Below, piece after piece: positions 17,505 through 26,493 of a stretch of DNA of 64,000 nucleotides (position 1 is the first letter of the stretch; each line of letters begins with the position of its first letter). The DNA comes from Bisbaumannia sp015645095 (GTDB taxonomy: Bacteria > Pseudomonadota > Gammaproteobacteria > Pseudomonadales > Halomonadaceae). Location of the stretch: contig CP141893.1 of NCBI GenBank assembly GCA_036871055.1, forward strand, positions 2,542,001 to 2,606,000, written 5' to 3'. The position numbers were made by a program, and so were the translations under genes. A model generated the notes under the pieces. The model did not search any database, was not told where the DNA came from, and saw only the letters and a list, made by a program, of their open reading frames with translations.

Positions 17505-18188
17505 TGTCGCGGCGAGGCGCTGCATCAGTTCCCGGGAGCGCAACGGGCGGCTGCCCAGCAGGGGGGCCAGGGCCGCCCGAGCCAGCCCCTTGGCGGGCCC
17601 CGCCAGCCCCGGTTCGCTCCAGTCACCCTGGGCCAGCAGGCGCAGGGTACGCCCATCCAGGCCCCCTTCTCCGAGGCGCACGAAGTGACGCGCCTCGGCC
17701 CGATAGCCGTAACGCCCCTGGGGGTCCAGCTCGGCGCCCCGCTCGTCGACATAGATCGGCGCCGCATCCAGGGCCTCCAGCAGGCTCAGCTCCAGGCGCC
17801 GCAGCGCCGGAGCGCGACGCTCCGGATAGGGCAACGCCTCGAGCAGCGCCCCATAGAAGGCGAACACCTCGGCCACCGGCAACTCCACCGGCAGGGCGCG
17901 GGTCAGCAGCTCGTTGGCATAGAAACCGCACAACAGGGCCTCGCCGGCCAGCAGCGCCGCCGCACCACGGCTCTCCATCAGTCCCAGGCGCTTGAGCTCG
18001 GCGTGACCGCTCCAGGTCAGGTGCAGGGGCGTAAAGGGCTGCAAGCGCCCACGGCTGCGGCTGCCGGGACGCTGCACGCCCCGCGCCACGGCGCGTACCC
18101 GACCGTGGTCCAGGGTGATCAGCTCCACCAGGGCACTGGTCTCCCGGTAGGGGCGCTTATGCAGCAGAAAGGCGGGTTGTGGCTGCAT
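17484..18188 (-). CDS. recO: DNA repair protein RecO
   Basis: 234 residues from the ATG at 18188 (MQPQPAFLLHKRPYRETSAL), preceded by AAGGATCG. The N-terminal OB fold is clear (ALVELITLDHGRVRAVARGV). RecO works with RecR and RecF to load RecA onto SSB-coated gaps. No zinc-finger cysteines are obvious, as is usual for gammaproteobacterial RecO. It follows era by 113 bp in the rnc-era-recO arrangement. Its last codons lie in a 17-bp repeat shared with the adjacent element. Confidence 0.93.
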   Translation of the reverse strand: MQPQPAFLLHKRPYRETSALVELITLDHGRVRAVARGVQRPGSRSRGRLQPFTPLHLTWSGHAELKRLGLMESRGAAALLAGEALLCGFYANELLTRALPVELPVAEVFAFYGALLEALPYPERRAPALRRLELSLLEALDAAPIYVDERGAELDPQGRYGYRAEARHFVRLGEGGLDGRTLRLLAQGDWSEPGLAGPAKGLARAALAPLLGSRPLRSRELMQRLAATRAAPGA

Positions 18189-18301
18189 GGACGATCCTTC
18201 GGTAGCAGCAAGCGACAAGGCAGCCTGCATCCAGCCCTATGGGCAAGGGGCCTTGTCGCCCCTTGTGGCTTTCGGGGGTCCTCGCCTCTTGTCGCTGGGG
18301 C

Positions 18302-19201
18302 TTAGTCCAGATCGTAGCCCAGGCTCTTGAGCGCCCGGCTATCGTCGGACCAGCCGCGCTTCACCTTGACCCAGAGATTGAGCATGATCTTGGCACCGAA
18401 GGCCCGCTCCATCTCCAGACGCGCCTCGCGACCGATCTGCTTGATGCGCTCGCCCTTGTCGCCGATCAGGATCTTCTTCTGCCCGGGGCGCTCCACCAGG
18501 ATCAGGGCACTGATATGGATCACCTTGCCGGTGTCGCGGAACTCCTCGATCTCCACCGTCATCTGGTAGGGCAACTCGTCGCCCAGCTGACGCATGATCT
18601 TCTCGCGCACCAGCTCCGCGGCCAGAAAGCGCTGGCTCTTGTCGGTGATCTGGTCTTCCGGATAGAAGTGGATGCTCTCCGGCAGGTGCTTGGCCACCTC
18701 CGCCTCCAGCTCCGGCACATTGGTGCCGTGCTTGGCGGAGATCGGCAGGATGGCGGCGAAATCGCGCTTGGCGCCCACCTTGGCCAGCCAGGGTAGCAGG
18801 CTGGCCTTGTCCTCCAGCCAATCCACCTTGTTGACCGCCAGGATCACCGGCGCCTTGACCTGGGCCAGCTTGTCCAATACCACCTGGTCCTCGTCGCTCC
18901 AGCGGGTGCGATCGATGATAAAGACCACGCAGTCCACGTCCCGCAGCGCCTGGGTGGCGGCCTGGTTCATGAAGCGATTGATCGCCTTGTTGCGATCCTT
19001 CGCCATGATATGCATCCCCGGGGTGTCCACGTAGATGAACTGCGCCTCCCCCTCGGTCTTGATGCCCATCACCTGATGGCGGGTGGTCTGGGGTCGCCGG
19101 GAGGTGATCGACACCTTCTGGCCGAGGATACGGTTCATCAGCGTCGACTTGCCCACATTGGGGCGACCGACGATGGCCACGAATCCACAGGTCTGGGTCA
19201 T
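18302..19201 (-). CDS. era: GTPase Era
   Basis: 299 residues. G1 is GRPNVGKSTL (about residues 12-21), G3 DTPG, G4 NKVD, and the C-terminal KH domain contains IGDKGERIKQIGREARLEME. Era binds the 3' end of 16S rRNA and assists 30S assembly. The start at 19201 overlaps the rnc stop as ATGA, so the two are translationally coupled. Confidence 0.98.
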   Translation of the reverse strand: MTQTCGFVAIVGRPNVGKSTLMNRILGQKVSITSRRPQTTRHQVMGIKTEGEAQFIYVDTPGMHIMAKDRNKAINRFMNQAATQALRDVDCVVFIIDRTRWSDEDQVVLDKLAQVKAPVILAVNKVDWLEDKASLLPWLAKVGAKRDFAAILPISAKHGTNVPELEAEVAKHLPESIHFYPEDQITDKSQRFLAAELVREKIMRQLGDELPYQMTVEIEEFRDTGKVIHISALILVERPGQKKILIGDKGERIKQIGREARLEMERAFGAKIMLNLWVKVKRGWSDDSRALKSLGYDLD

Positions 19202-19887
19202 GACCGGGCTCCCTTGGGTTCGAGTTGGGCCAGGGCCTGCTCGGCGGCCTGCTGCTCGGCAAAGCGACGGCTGGAACCGACGCCCACGGTGGGGACATCC
19301 AGCATCTCCACCTGGCATTCGATGGTGAAGGTCTGGGCATGGGCCTCGCCCTCCACCGACAGCACCTCGTAGCGGGGCAGCGGCGACTGGCGGGACTGCA
19401 GGAACTCCTGCAGGCGAGTCTTGGGGTCCTTCTGGGTATCCTGCAGGTCGATGGCCTCCAGGCGGGTCCCGTACCAGGCCAGCACCCGGGCCTTGGCCAC
19501 GTCCATGCCGGCATCCAGGAAGATGGCGCCGATCACCGCTTCCACGGCATCGGCGAGGATGGAGTCGCGGCGGTGTCCGCCGCTCTTCATCTCGCCGGAG
19601 CCGAGCCGCAGGCACTGGCCCAGCTCGAACTCCCGGGCCAGCTCGGCCAGGGTCTGGCCCTTGACCAGTCGCGCCCGCAGCCGCGACAGCTGGCCCTCGC
19701 GGGCCTCGGGGAAGCGCCGGAAGAGCGCCTCGGCGATCACGAAGTTGACGATGGAGTCGCCGAGAAACTCGAGCCGCTCGTTGTTCTTGCCGCCGTAACT
19801 GCGATGGGTCATGGCCAGTTCCAGCAGGGCGATATCGCCGAACGAGTGGCCGATGCGACGGCTGAAATCCTTCAGGGGGTTGCTCAC
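19198..19887 (-). CDS. rnc: ribonuclease III
   Basis: 229 residues from a GTG at 19887 (VSNPLKDFSRRIGHSF), selected because AGGAG lies six bases upstream and the length fits the family. The signature NERLEFLGDSIVNFVIAEAL with its catalytic acidic residues lies in the first half; a double-stranded RNA binding domain (DPKTRLQEFLQ to AEQQAAEQAL) forms the C-terminus. It processes rRNA precursors and structured mRNAs. It lies 71 bp after lepB; the small DUF4845 gene found here in pseudomonads is missing. Confidence 0.96.
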   Translation of the reverse strand: MSNPLKDFSRRIGHSFGDIALLELAMTHRSYGGKNNERLEFLGDSIVNFVIAEALFRRFPEAREGQLSRLRARLVKGQTLAELAREFELGQCLRLGSGEMKSGGHRRDSILADAVEAVIGAIFLDAGMDVAKARVLAWYGTRLEAIDLQDTQKDPKTRLQEFLQSRQSPLPRYEVLSVEGEAHAQTFTIECQVEMLDVPTVGVGSSRRFAEQQAAEQALAQLEPKGARS

Positions 19888-19958
19888 GAAACTCCTGCTC
19901 TGTTGCTTGTCGGATGGCTCGCGGTCGGGCCGCGAACCATCGGGGGCTCCCCCCCTGA

Positions 19959-20762
19959 TTACTGAATCCGCCGCACGCTGGTAAAGCTGGGCAGGCCGCC
20001 GTCCCAGTGCATCCATACCGCGAAGGCACGGCCGACGATATTCGCTTCCGGCACGAAACCCCAGTAGCGACTGTCGTTGGAGTGATCCCGATTGTCGCCG
20101 ATGGTGAAGTAGTGCCCCTCGGGCACCACCACTTCCCGCACCTGCGGGCCAGGGTCCTGAGGATTATTGTAGATAAGGTGACCGCGTTCGCCTAAGCGCT
20201 CTTCGAGGAGCAGCTCCCGGGGCGCCGTGGCCGGCCCCTCCTCCAGCAGCGTCTTGGGCACCGCCTCGCCGTTGATGTAGAGCTGCTTGCCCTCATAGCG
20301 CACGCGATCGCCGGGCAGCCCCACCACCCGCTTGATGAAATTCACCGAGGGCTCACTGGGGAAACGGAACACCATCACATCGCCCCGCTGCGGCTCGCCC
20401 AGCTCGACGATACGCGTGTGAGTCACCGGCAGCCGCAGGCCATAGGCGTACTTGTTGACCAGGATGAAGTCGCCCACCTCCAGGGTCGGCCGCATGGAAC
20501 CGGAGGGGATCTGGAAGGGCTCCACCAGGAAGCTGCGCACCACCAGCACCACCAGCAGCACCGGGAAGAAGGAGCGCGCATAGTCGACGGGCCAGGGCTC
20601 CTTGAGCAACCGCTCGCGGGCCTCGCCCGCCAGGGGCTCCTGGGCCTCGGCCTCCACCGCGCTCAGACGCGCCAGGCGGCCACGCCGCCACCACAGCCGA
20701 TCGGCCAGCCAGATCAGGCCGGTGACGGCCACGGCCACCACCAGCAACAGCGAAAAGTCCAT
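19959..20762 (-). CDS. lepB: signal peptidase I
   Basis: 267 residues with two N-terminal membrane helices (about residues 4-20 and 62-80). The catalytic Ser is in PSGSMRPTL and the general base Lys in FIKRVVGLPGD. The GDNRDHSNDSRYWGFVP block is box E. It removes signal peptides on the periplasmic face of the inner membrane. It follows lepA with a 10-bp gap, the usual lepA-lepB pair. Confidence 0.97.
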   Translation of the reverse strand: MDFSLLLVVAVAVTGLIWLADRLWWRRGRLARLSAVEAEAQEPLAGEARERLLKEPWPVDYARSFFPVLLVVLVVRSFLVEPFQIPSGSMRPTLEVGDFILVNKYAYGLRLPVTHTRIVELGEPQRGDVMVFRFPSEPSVNFIKRVVGLPGDRVRYEGKQLYINGEAVPKTLLEEGPATAPRELLLEERLGERGHLIYNNPQDPGPQVREVVVPEGHYFTIGDNRDHSNDSRYWGFVPEANIVGRAFAVWMHWDGGLPSFTSVRRIQ

Positions 20763-20772
20763 TCAATGTTTC

Positions 20773-22590
20773 CTAGTCATTGACCTTGAGTACCGCCAGG
20801 AAGGCATCCTGGGGAATCTCCACCCGGCCCACCTGCTTCATGCGCTTCTTGCCCGCCTTCTGCTTCTCGAGCAGCTTCTTCTTGCGGGATACGTCGCCAC
20901 CGTAACACTTGGCGGTGACGTTCTTGCGCAGCGCCTTGACGGTGGAGCGGGCCACCACCTGGCCGCCGATGGCGGCCTGGATCGCCACGTCGAACATCTG
21001 CCGCGGGATCAGTTCCTTCATCTTCTCGACCAGGATGCGCCCCCGGGAGTGGGCATGATCCCGGTGGATGATCACCGCCAGGGCATCCACCCGGTCGCCG
21101 TTGATCAGCACATCCAGGCGCACCAGCTTGGCGGCCTCGAAGCGCTCGAAGTTGTAGTCCAGGGAGGCATAGCCCTTGGAGATCGACTTCAGGCGATCGA
21201 AGAAGTCCATCACCACCTCGGACATGGGCAGCTCGTAGATCAGCTGGATCTGGCTGCCGAGGAACTGCATGTCCTTCTGGGTGCCGCGGCGATTCTCGCA
21301 CTCGGCGATGACGTTGCCGACGAACTCCTGGGGCACCAGGATGCTGGCCCGGACGATGGGCTCGCGCATCTCCTCCACGTCGGCCATGTCCGGCAGCTTG
21401 GAGGGGTTGGAGACGTAGCGCACCTCGCCATTCTTCATGGCCAGTTCATAGACCACGGTGGGCGCGGTGGTGAGCAGGTCGAGATCATACTCGCGCTCGA
21501 GACGCTCCTGGATGATCTCCATGTGCAGGGTGCCGAGGAAGCCGACCCGGAAGCCGAAGCCCAGGGCATCGGAGTTCTCCGGCTCGTACTCGAGGGAGGC
21601 ATCGTTGAGCGCCAGCTTCTCCAGGGCGTCGCGGAAGTCCTCGTAGTCGTCGGCGCTGACCGGGAACATCCCCGCATAGACCTGGGGCTTGACCTTCTGG
21701 AAGCCGGGCAGGCGCTCCACGTCCGGGGTCTTGGCGTGGGTGATGGTATCCCCCACCGGGGCCCCGTGGATGTCCTTGATGCCGGCGACGATAAAGCCCA
21801 CCTCGCCGGCCCGCAGCACATTGGTCTCCTTGCGCAGCGGCGTGAAGATGCCCACCTCGTTGGCCTGCCAGTCGCGGCCGGTGGACTTGATGCGGATCTT
21901 CTCGCCCTTCTTGAGGGTACCGTCGAAGATCCGCACCAGGGACACCACCCCCAGGTAGTTATCGAACCAGGAGTCGATGATCAGCGCCTGCAGCTGGCCA
22001 TCGGGATTCCCCTTGGGCGGCGGGATATCGCGCACCAGGCGCTCCAGCAGCGCCTCCATGCCGAGGCCGCTCTTGGCGGAGACCTGGCAGGCGTCGGTGG
22101 CATCGATGCCGATGATCTCCTCGATCTCCTGGGAGACCTTGTCCGGGTCGGCCTGGGGCAGGTCCATCTTGTTGAGTACCGGCAGCACCTCGAGGCCCTG
22201 CTCCACGGCGGTATAGCAGTTGGCCACCGACTGGGCCTCGACGCCCTGGGCGGCGTCCACCACCAGCAGGGCCCCCTCGCAGGCGTAGAGCGAGCGGGAC
22301 ACCTCGTAGGAGAAGTCCACGTGCCCGGGGGTATCGATGAAGTTGAGCTGGTAGGTGTTGCCGTCCTCGGCCTGGTAGTCGAGGGTCACCGACTGGGCCT
22401 TGATGGTGATGCCCCGCTCCCGCTCGATGTCCATGGAGTCGAGGACCTGCTCCTTGAGCTCCCGATCACTCAGGCCGCCACACAGCTGGATGATCCGATC
22501 CGACAGGGTGGACTTGCCATGATCGATGTGGGCGATGATGGAGAAGTTGCGTATATGACTGAGTTCTTTACGGGTGTCTTGGCTGCTCAT
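20773..22590 (-). CDS. lepA: elongation factor 4 (LepA)
   Basis: 605 residues. The GTPase domain has AHIDHGKSTLSDR (G1), DTPGHVDF (G3) and NKMDLP (G4). The LepA-specific C-terminal domain is present with SRKKKLLEKQKAGKKRMK at the end. It is a ribosome-associated GTPase that affects initiation and stalled elongation. Start at 22590 (MSSQDTRKELSHIRNFS) chosen by family length; the upstream extension is out of family. Confidence 0.98.
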   Translation of the reverse strand: MSSQDTRKELSHIRNFSIIAHIDHGKSTLSDRIIQLCGGLSDRELKEQVLDSMDIERERGITIKAQSVTLDYQAEDGNTYQLNFIDTPGHVDFSYEVSRSLYACEGALLVVDAAQGVEAQSVANCYTAVEQGLEVLPVLNKMDLPQADPDKVSQEIEEIIGIDATDACQVSAKSGLGMEALLERLVRDIPPPKGNPDGQLQALIIDSWFDNYLGVVSLVRIFDGTLKKGEKIRIKSTGRDWQANEVGIFTPLRKETNVLRAGEVGFIVAGIKDIHGAPVGDTITHAKTPDVERLPGFQKVKPQVYAGMFPVSADDYEDFRDALEKLALNDASLEYEPENSDALGFGFRVGFLGTLHMEIIQERLEREYDLDLLTTAPTVVYELAMKNGEVRYVSNPSKLPDMADVEEMREPIVRASILVPQEFVGNVIAECENRRGTQKDMQFLGSQIQLIYELPMSEVVMDFFDRLKSISKGYASLDYNFERFEAAKLVRLDVLINGDRVDALAVIIHRDHAHSRGRILVEKMKELIPRQMFDVAIQAAIGGQVVARSTVKALRKNVTAKCYGGDVSRKKKLLEKQKAGKKRMKQVGRVEIPQDAFLAVLKVND

Positions 22591-22761
22591 GCACTCGGAT
22601 CCGATTCGTGTGGGCGCTCCTGTCCGTGACGACCATGCCACCTGTCCGGGGGATCGCGCCGAAAGCGATGCGCGCATTGTACCGGCATGGCCGCGGCTTG
22701 GACAGCGAGGCCCGAGACGCATCGGGGCCCCGTGGGGCCCCGATGACTCACCAGGAGCGAC

Positions 22762-24177
22762 TCAGCGCCGCTCGAGGCGCAGCGCCACATAGAGGGAGCG
22801 CCCGTCTCGATAGAGGCGCACCGGCACCGCGCGACCGCCCTCCTGATCCGCCACCGCGGCGACCAGGTCATCCGCGGAGGCAATGGGGCGGTGATCCACC
22901 GAGACGATGATATCGCCACCGCGAATGCCCGCTTCGTAGGCGGCGCCATCGGGATCGACCTGGCGCACCCGGACGCCGGCCTCGATGCCCAGGCGCTCGC
23001 GCTCGGCGGCGCCGACCTCACCGACCACCAGGCCCAGCCGTCCGGCGCCTTCTTCCTTGCCGGCGGCGCTGGCCAACTCGGCATCCGGCCAGGCGCCCAC
23101 GGTCACCGTCAGTTCCTGCTCGGCACCATCGCGCATCACCGTCAGCGCCACCTCGTTGCCCGGGCTGACCCGGCCGATCAGCCGCGGCAGGTGGCTGGAA
23201 CGCTCCACCTCCTCGCCATCCACGGCGACGATCACGTCCCCGGCCTGGACGCCGTCGCGGCGTGCCGGCCCTTCGGGGTCGAGATCGGCGATCAGGGCGC
23301 CCCGCGGCGAGTCGAGGCCGAAGGACTCGGCCAGGTCACGGGAGACCGGCTGGATCACCACGCCCAGCCAACCGCGACTGACGCGACCATCGGCACGCAG
23401 CTGGTCGGCGATATTCATCGCCACATTGATGGGAATGGCGAAGGAGAGCCCCATGAAGCCGCCGCTGCGGGTAAAGATCTGGGAGTTGATGCCCACCACT
23501 TCACCATCCAGGTTGAACAGGGGGCCCCCGGAGTTGCCCGGGTTGATGGCCACGTCGGTCTGGATAAAGGGCACATAGGCATCCCGCGGCAGGGTGCGGT
23601 TGATGGCGCTGACGATACCCGCGGTCACCGAGTGATCGAAGCCGAAGGGCGAGCCGATGGCGGCCACCCACTCGCCCACCTGCAAGGCATCGGAATCGCC
23701 GAGGGCCAGGGTCGGCAGCCCCTCGGCCGCCACCTTGAGCAGGGCCACATCGGTCTGGGGATCGGCTCCCACCACCTCGGCCGGAAGCTCGCGACGGTCA
23801 TTGAGGCGCACCAGGATCTCGTCGGCGCCCTCCACCACATGGGCATTGGTCAGGATGTAGCCGTCGGCATCGATGATAAAGCCGGAGCCCAGGGAGTGGC
23901 GCTCCTGGCCCCGCTCGCGCCCGGAGCCCCCGGGGGGCATCGGGAACTGGTCACCGAAGAAGCGCCGGAAGATCTCCGGCAGCTCCTCGCCGGGCCCGTA
24001 GAACTGTTGCTGCCGGGAGGGCACCACCCGGGTCGTGGAGATGTTCACCACTCCGGGGGCGGCCTCCGCCACCAGGGTGGTGAAATCGGGTAACTCACGG
24101 GCCTGGGCCGAAGACCAGGCCAACAGGGTGACCAGTATCAGTAGCCAAGCGGAGACGAGATGGCGAATGGGTTGCAT
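22762..24177 (-). CDS. mucD: periplasmic Do-type serine protease, MucD/DegP class
   Basis: 471 residues with a signal peptide (about 1-26). The triad is His113 (LTNAHVVEGA), Asp143 (DPQTD) and Ser216 (NPGNSGG). Two PDZ domains follow (about 260-355 and 375-465), the DegP/DegQ layout. It degrades misfolded envelope proteins. Position at the end of rpoE-rseA-rseB-rseC matches mucD of pseudomonads. It complements the membrane-bound AlgW-like protease at 403-1617. Confidence 0.95.
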   Translation of the reverse strand: MQPIRHLVSAWLLILVTLLAWSSAQARELPDFTTLVAEAAPGVVNISTTRVVPSRQQQFYGPGEELPEIFRRFFGDQFPMPPGGSGRERGQERHSLGSGFIIDADGYILTNAHVVEGADEILVRLNDRRELPAEVVGADPQTDVALLKVAAEGLPTLALGDSDALQVGEWVAAIGSPFGFDHSVTAGIVSAINRTLPRDAYVPFIQTDVAINPGNSGGPLFNLDGEVVGINSQIFTRSGGFMGLSFAIPINVAMNIADQLRADGRVSRGWLGVVIQPVSRDLAESFGLDSPRGALIADLDPEGPARRDGVQAGDVIVAVDGEEVERSSHLPRLIGRVSPGNEVALTVMRDGAEQELTVTVGAWPDAELASAAGKEEGAGRLGLVVGEVGAAERERLGIEAGVRVRQVDPDGAAYEAGIRGGDIIVSVDHRPIASADDLVAAVADQEGGRAVPVRLYRDGRSLYVALRLERR

Positions 24178-24236
24178 GAAAGGCTCCTGCGATAATCGAG
24201 ACGAGAGAAACCACGACCAACACCAAGGGAAAACGC

Positions 24237-24683
24237 CTAGCCGGGCGGCTCATGCAGCCGGGGTCGGTAGCGGGCACCATGGTAGCGGGCCACCAGGCGA
24301 GTCAGGCCAGCCCCCAGGGCCAGCCCGGCCCCCAGGGCCAGGATCACCACGGGACTGTCGGCACCGAAGCGCGCCTCGCCCCAGGCGCCGCCCCCCAGGG
24401 CAGCGACCAGCGGCAAGCCATAGAGCACGAGAGCCCCCTGCACCAGGCCTCGGGCCGGCAGGGCCACCCGTACCCGCTCCCCGGGAGCGAGGGGCCGGTC
24501 GCTATCGATGGCCAGGCGCCGGGGGCGACTACCCCGCCAGCGGGCCCAGAGACCGGTGCCACACCCCTGGCTGGCGGCACAGCCCCGGCAGCCCGCCAGG
24601 GGAGTGAACTCGACCCAGGCGCCCCCTTCGAAGGGGGCCACCACCTGCCCCTCGGCGATCAGTAACCGAGACGCGGCGTCCAT
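24237..24683 (-). CDS. rseC: sigma-E regulator RseC/MucC family
   Basis: 148 residues. A cysteine cluster CRGCAASQGCGTG lies near residue 32, and two hydrophobic helices occupy about residues 77-95 and 105-125. This is the layout of RseC/MucC, an inner-membrane protein with a modest, poorly understood effect on sigma-E and redox systems. The start at 24683 follows the rseB stop by one base. The C-terminal tail is basic. Confidence 0.9.
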   Translation of the reverse strand: MDAASRLLIAEGQVVAPFEGGAWVEFTPLAGCRGCAASQGCGTGLWARWRGSRPRRLAIDSDRPLAPGERVRVALPARGLVQGALVLYGLPLVAALGGGAWGEARFGADSPVVILALGAGLALGAGLTRLVARYHGARYRPRLHEPPG

Positions 24684-24684
24684 C

Positions 24685-25653
24685 TCACGGCTCCTCGCTC
24701 TGCCATCGCAGGCGCTCCACCACCTGCAACAGCACCCGGGGCGGCACCTCGCCCAGGGCCACGATCTGCATGGGGCGTCCCCCCAGTTCGCGGTGATGAA
24801 CCGCCGCATAGGAGATCCCGAGGCGATGCAGCCCGGGGGCCAGGCGCGGGTGCTCATCGGTCAAGGGTTCGACGAAGAGGCTCAGGCTGGAGAGGCCATC
24901 GCTATAGACCCGGTGCCCCACCCGCTCGCCATGCAGGCTGCTGGTGGTGACCACCGGCTGAGCCACATAGCCCGGTGGCAACCAGCCGGGGCGCCAGGTC
25001 TCGGGGGGGGCTTCACGCAAGGCGTCGAGACGCACCCGGCCATCATAGAGGCGGGGCCGTTCGAGCTCGGTCAATTGGAAGGTCTCCAGGACCCGCCCCT
25101 CCACGTCGAGGAGTTCCTGCTTGAGGGGCAGGCCGGTGTCGCGATCGAGCCACAGGCGCTGCCCATAGCGCATGGCATCCAGGGGCTCGATATCCAGGCG
25201 CTGGGCATCGCGACCGGCCACCCGCTCGTCGCCGGCCAGGCGCAGGCGGTAGAAATTATCGAGATGGGCCATGATGGCATCCGGCGAGGCGGGGACCTCG
25301 CTGCCGGGCTCGGCCCAGCCGCCACGGCCGATGCGCCCCAGGCGCTCATAGGTCTGGGGTGGCCCGTCCAGGTAGTGGGCCACCTCCCGTTGCAGGCCAT
25401 CCTCGACCTGATGGCTCAGCGCCAGGGCGCGCACCCCCTCGCCGCTGATACGCACCGCCCGCGCCTCGAAGAGGTAACAGTGATTGGCCCAGAGGCTGCG
25501 CTCGAACCAGGCCGCCGGCGTGTCCGGGACCGGCGTGGCATCCAGTACCCGACAGTCGAAACCGGGCTCATCGGCCTGGGCCAGGCTCCCCCAACCCAGG
25601 GAGAGGCCCAGCAACATGCCCTGACCGAGCCGCTTCCATGGCCATGCCTGCAT
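24685..25653 (-). CDS. rseB: sigma-E regulatory protein RseB/MucB
   Basis: 322 residues with a signal peptide (hydrophobic about 10-26, ending SLAQA). RLWLDRDTGLPLKQELLD and LSSLSLFVEPL are RseB features. It binds the periplasmic part of RseA and shields it from the AlgW/DegS protease until lipid or LPS signals release it. The ATG at 25653 overlaps the rseA stop (TGATG); a GTG six codons earlier is possible. Confidence 0.93.
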   Translation of the reverse strand: MQAWPWKRLGQGMLLGLSLGWGSLAQADEPGFDCRVLDATPVPDTPAAWFERSLWANHCYLFEARAVRISGEGVRALALSHQVEDGLQREVAHYLDGPPQTYERLGRIGRGGWAEPGSEVPASPDAIMAHLDNFYRLRLAGDERVAGRDAQRLDIEPLDAMRYGQRLWLDRDTGLPLKQELLDVEGRVLETFQLTELERPRLYDGRVRLDALREAPPETWRPGWLPPGYVAQPVVTTSSLHGERVGHRVYSDGLSSLSLFVEPLTDEHPRLAPGLHRLGISYAAVHHRELGGRPMQIVALGEVPPRVLLQVVERLRWQSEEP

Positions 25654-26312
25654 CAGCGCTGCCCTTGCCACTCGTTACCGGAAGCGCGCAACAGGGGCAT
25701 CCAGGCATCGCCACTGCGATAGGCACTGCCCTGGGCGTGGCGATCCAGGTAGGACTGCAGGATCAACGCCTGCTGCTGGTCATTGCGCTGGGACTGCCGC
25801 GAATTGGGCGTCAGCCAGGGAGACTCGGCGCCCACCGTCATCAGCGGCGAGCCGGCGGCCTGAGCGCCGCCCTGCCCCTGGAAGAGCGGCAGGTCCACCA
25901 GAGAGGGACGTGCCGTCGCGGGGCTCGCCGCGGCGGGCGCCTCGCTGGCGGCCATCTCGGGACCGGCCACCTCCTGGCTGTTATAGACCTGCACCCCGGT
26001 GATCACCGCCAGGGAGACCCCGGCGGCCACGGCGGCGCGACCGGCCCAGGAGAAGAGGCCTCGCCGCGGTGCTGCGACCGCTCGACCGGGCGCCGGCTCG
26101 CCTTCGAGGCGGGCCAGAATACCGGCGGAGAGGTCAGTATCGGAGGCCACTTCGGGCTCACGGCGCATGACGCTGCGGGCCAGATGATAACGTCGCCAGG
26201 CATCGGCCGCTTGCGGCTCGCTCTCCAGCGACTTCAGGACACGGCGCAACTCCAGATCGTCACCCTCATCGTCCATCAAGGCGGACAATGACTCCCGCGT
26301 GTTCTGCTTCAT
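25653..26312 (-). CDS. rseA: anti-sigma-E factor RseA/MucA
   Basis: 219 residues. The N-terminal cytoplasmic domain (MKQNTRESLSALMDDEGDD, AWRRYHLARSVMR) binds RpoE. A single membrane helix lies at about residues 97-113 (AAVAAGVSLAVITGVQV), with a periplasmic C-terminal part rich in Gln that is the target of AlgW and RseB. The gap to rpoE is 181 bp and contains a sigma-E promoter match, which is wider than in most relatives. Confidence 0.93.
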   Translation of the reverse strand: MKQNTRESLSALMDDEGDDLELRRVLKSLESEPQAADAWRRYHLARSVMRREPEVASDTDLSAGILARLEGEPAPGRAVAAPRRGLFSWAGRAAVAAGVSLAVITGVQVYNSQEVAGPEMAASEAPAAASPATARPSLVDLPLFQGQGGAQAAGSPLMTVGAESPWLTPNSRQSQRNDQQQALILQSYLDRHAQGSAYRSGDAWMPLLRASGNEWQGQR

Positions 26313-26438
26313 TACCTCTACCCTCACACTCGACACGGCATAATGCCTATGAACGGTCCCGGGCCCGACGGCCCCCCAGCGTTACTCGCGGGCGACCGGG
26401 TCACCCTGCGCGAAATTGTCGCAACCTTTGGCACTTCC

Positions 26439-26465
26439 TCTGACGCCAAGGACCGCCAACAGTTC
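26439..26465 (-). promoter_or_regulatory. sigma-E promoter match between rpoE and rseA
   Basis: On the minus strand GAACTG (26465-26460), a 16-base spacer and TCAGA (26443-26439) match the sigma-E/AlgU consensus GAACTT-N16/17-TCNNA closely. Transcription would start near 26432, about 120 bases before rseA. It would give the anti-sigma operon its own sigma-E-driven transcript independent of rpoE. Confidence 0.6.
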
Positions 26466-26493
26466 AGCCACCTGGCAAAAGATTCGCCTCGCC

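Noticed and set aside
20602..22629. 675-codon frame antisense to lepA
   Set aside because: High GC keeps antisense frames open. The translation is His/Asp/Leu/Gly-rich without domains, and lepA is unmistakable on the other strand.
24685..25671. GTG at 25671 as the rseB start
   Set aside because: ATG at 25653 gives a proper signal peptide, overlaps the rseA stop as TGATG and has a purine-rich ribosome site.
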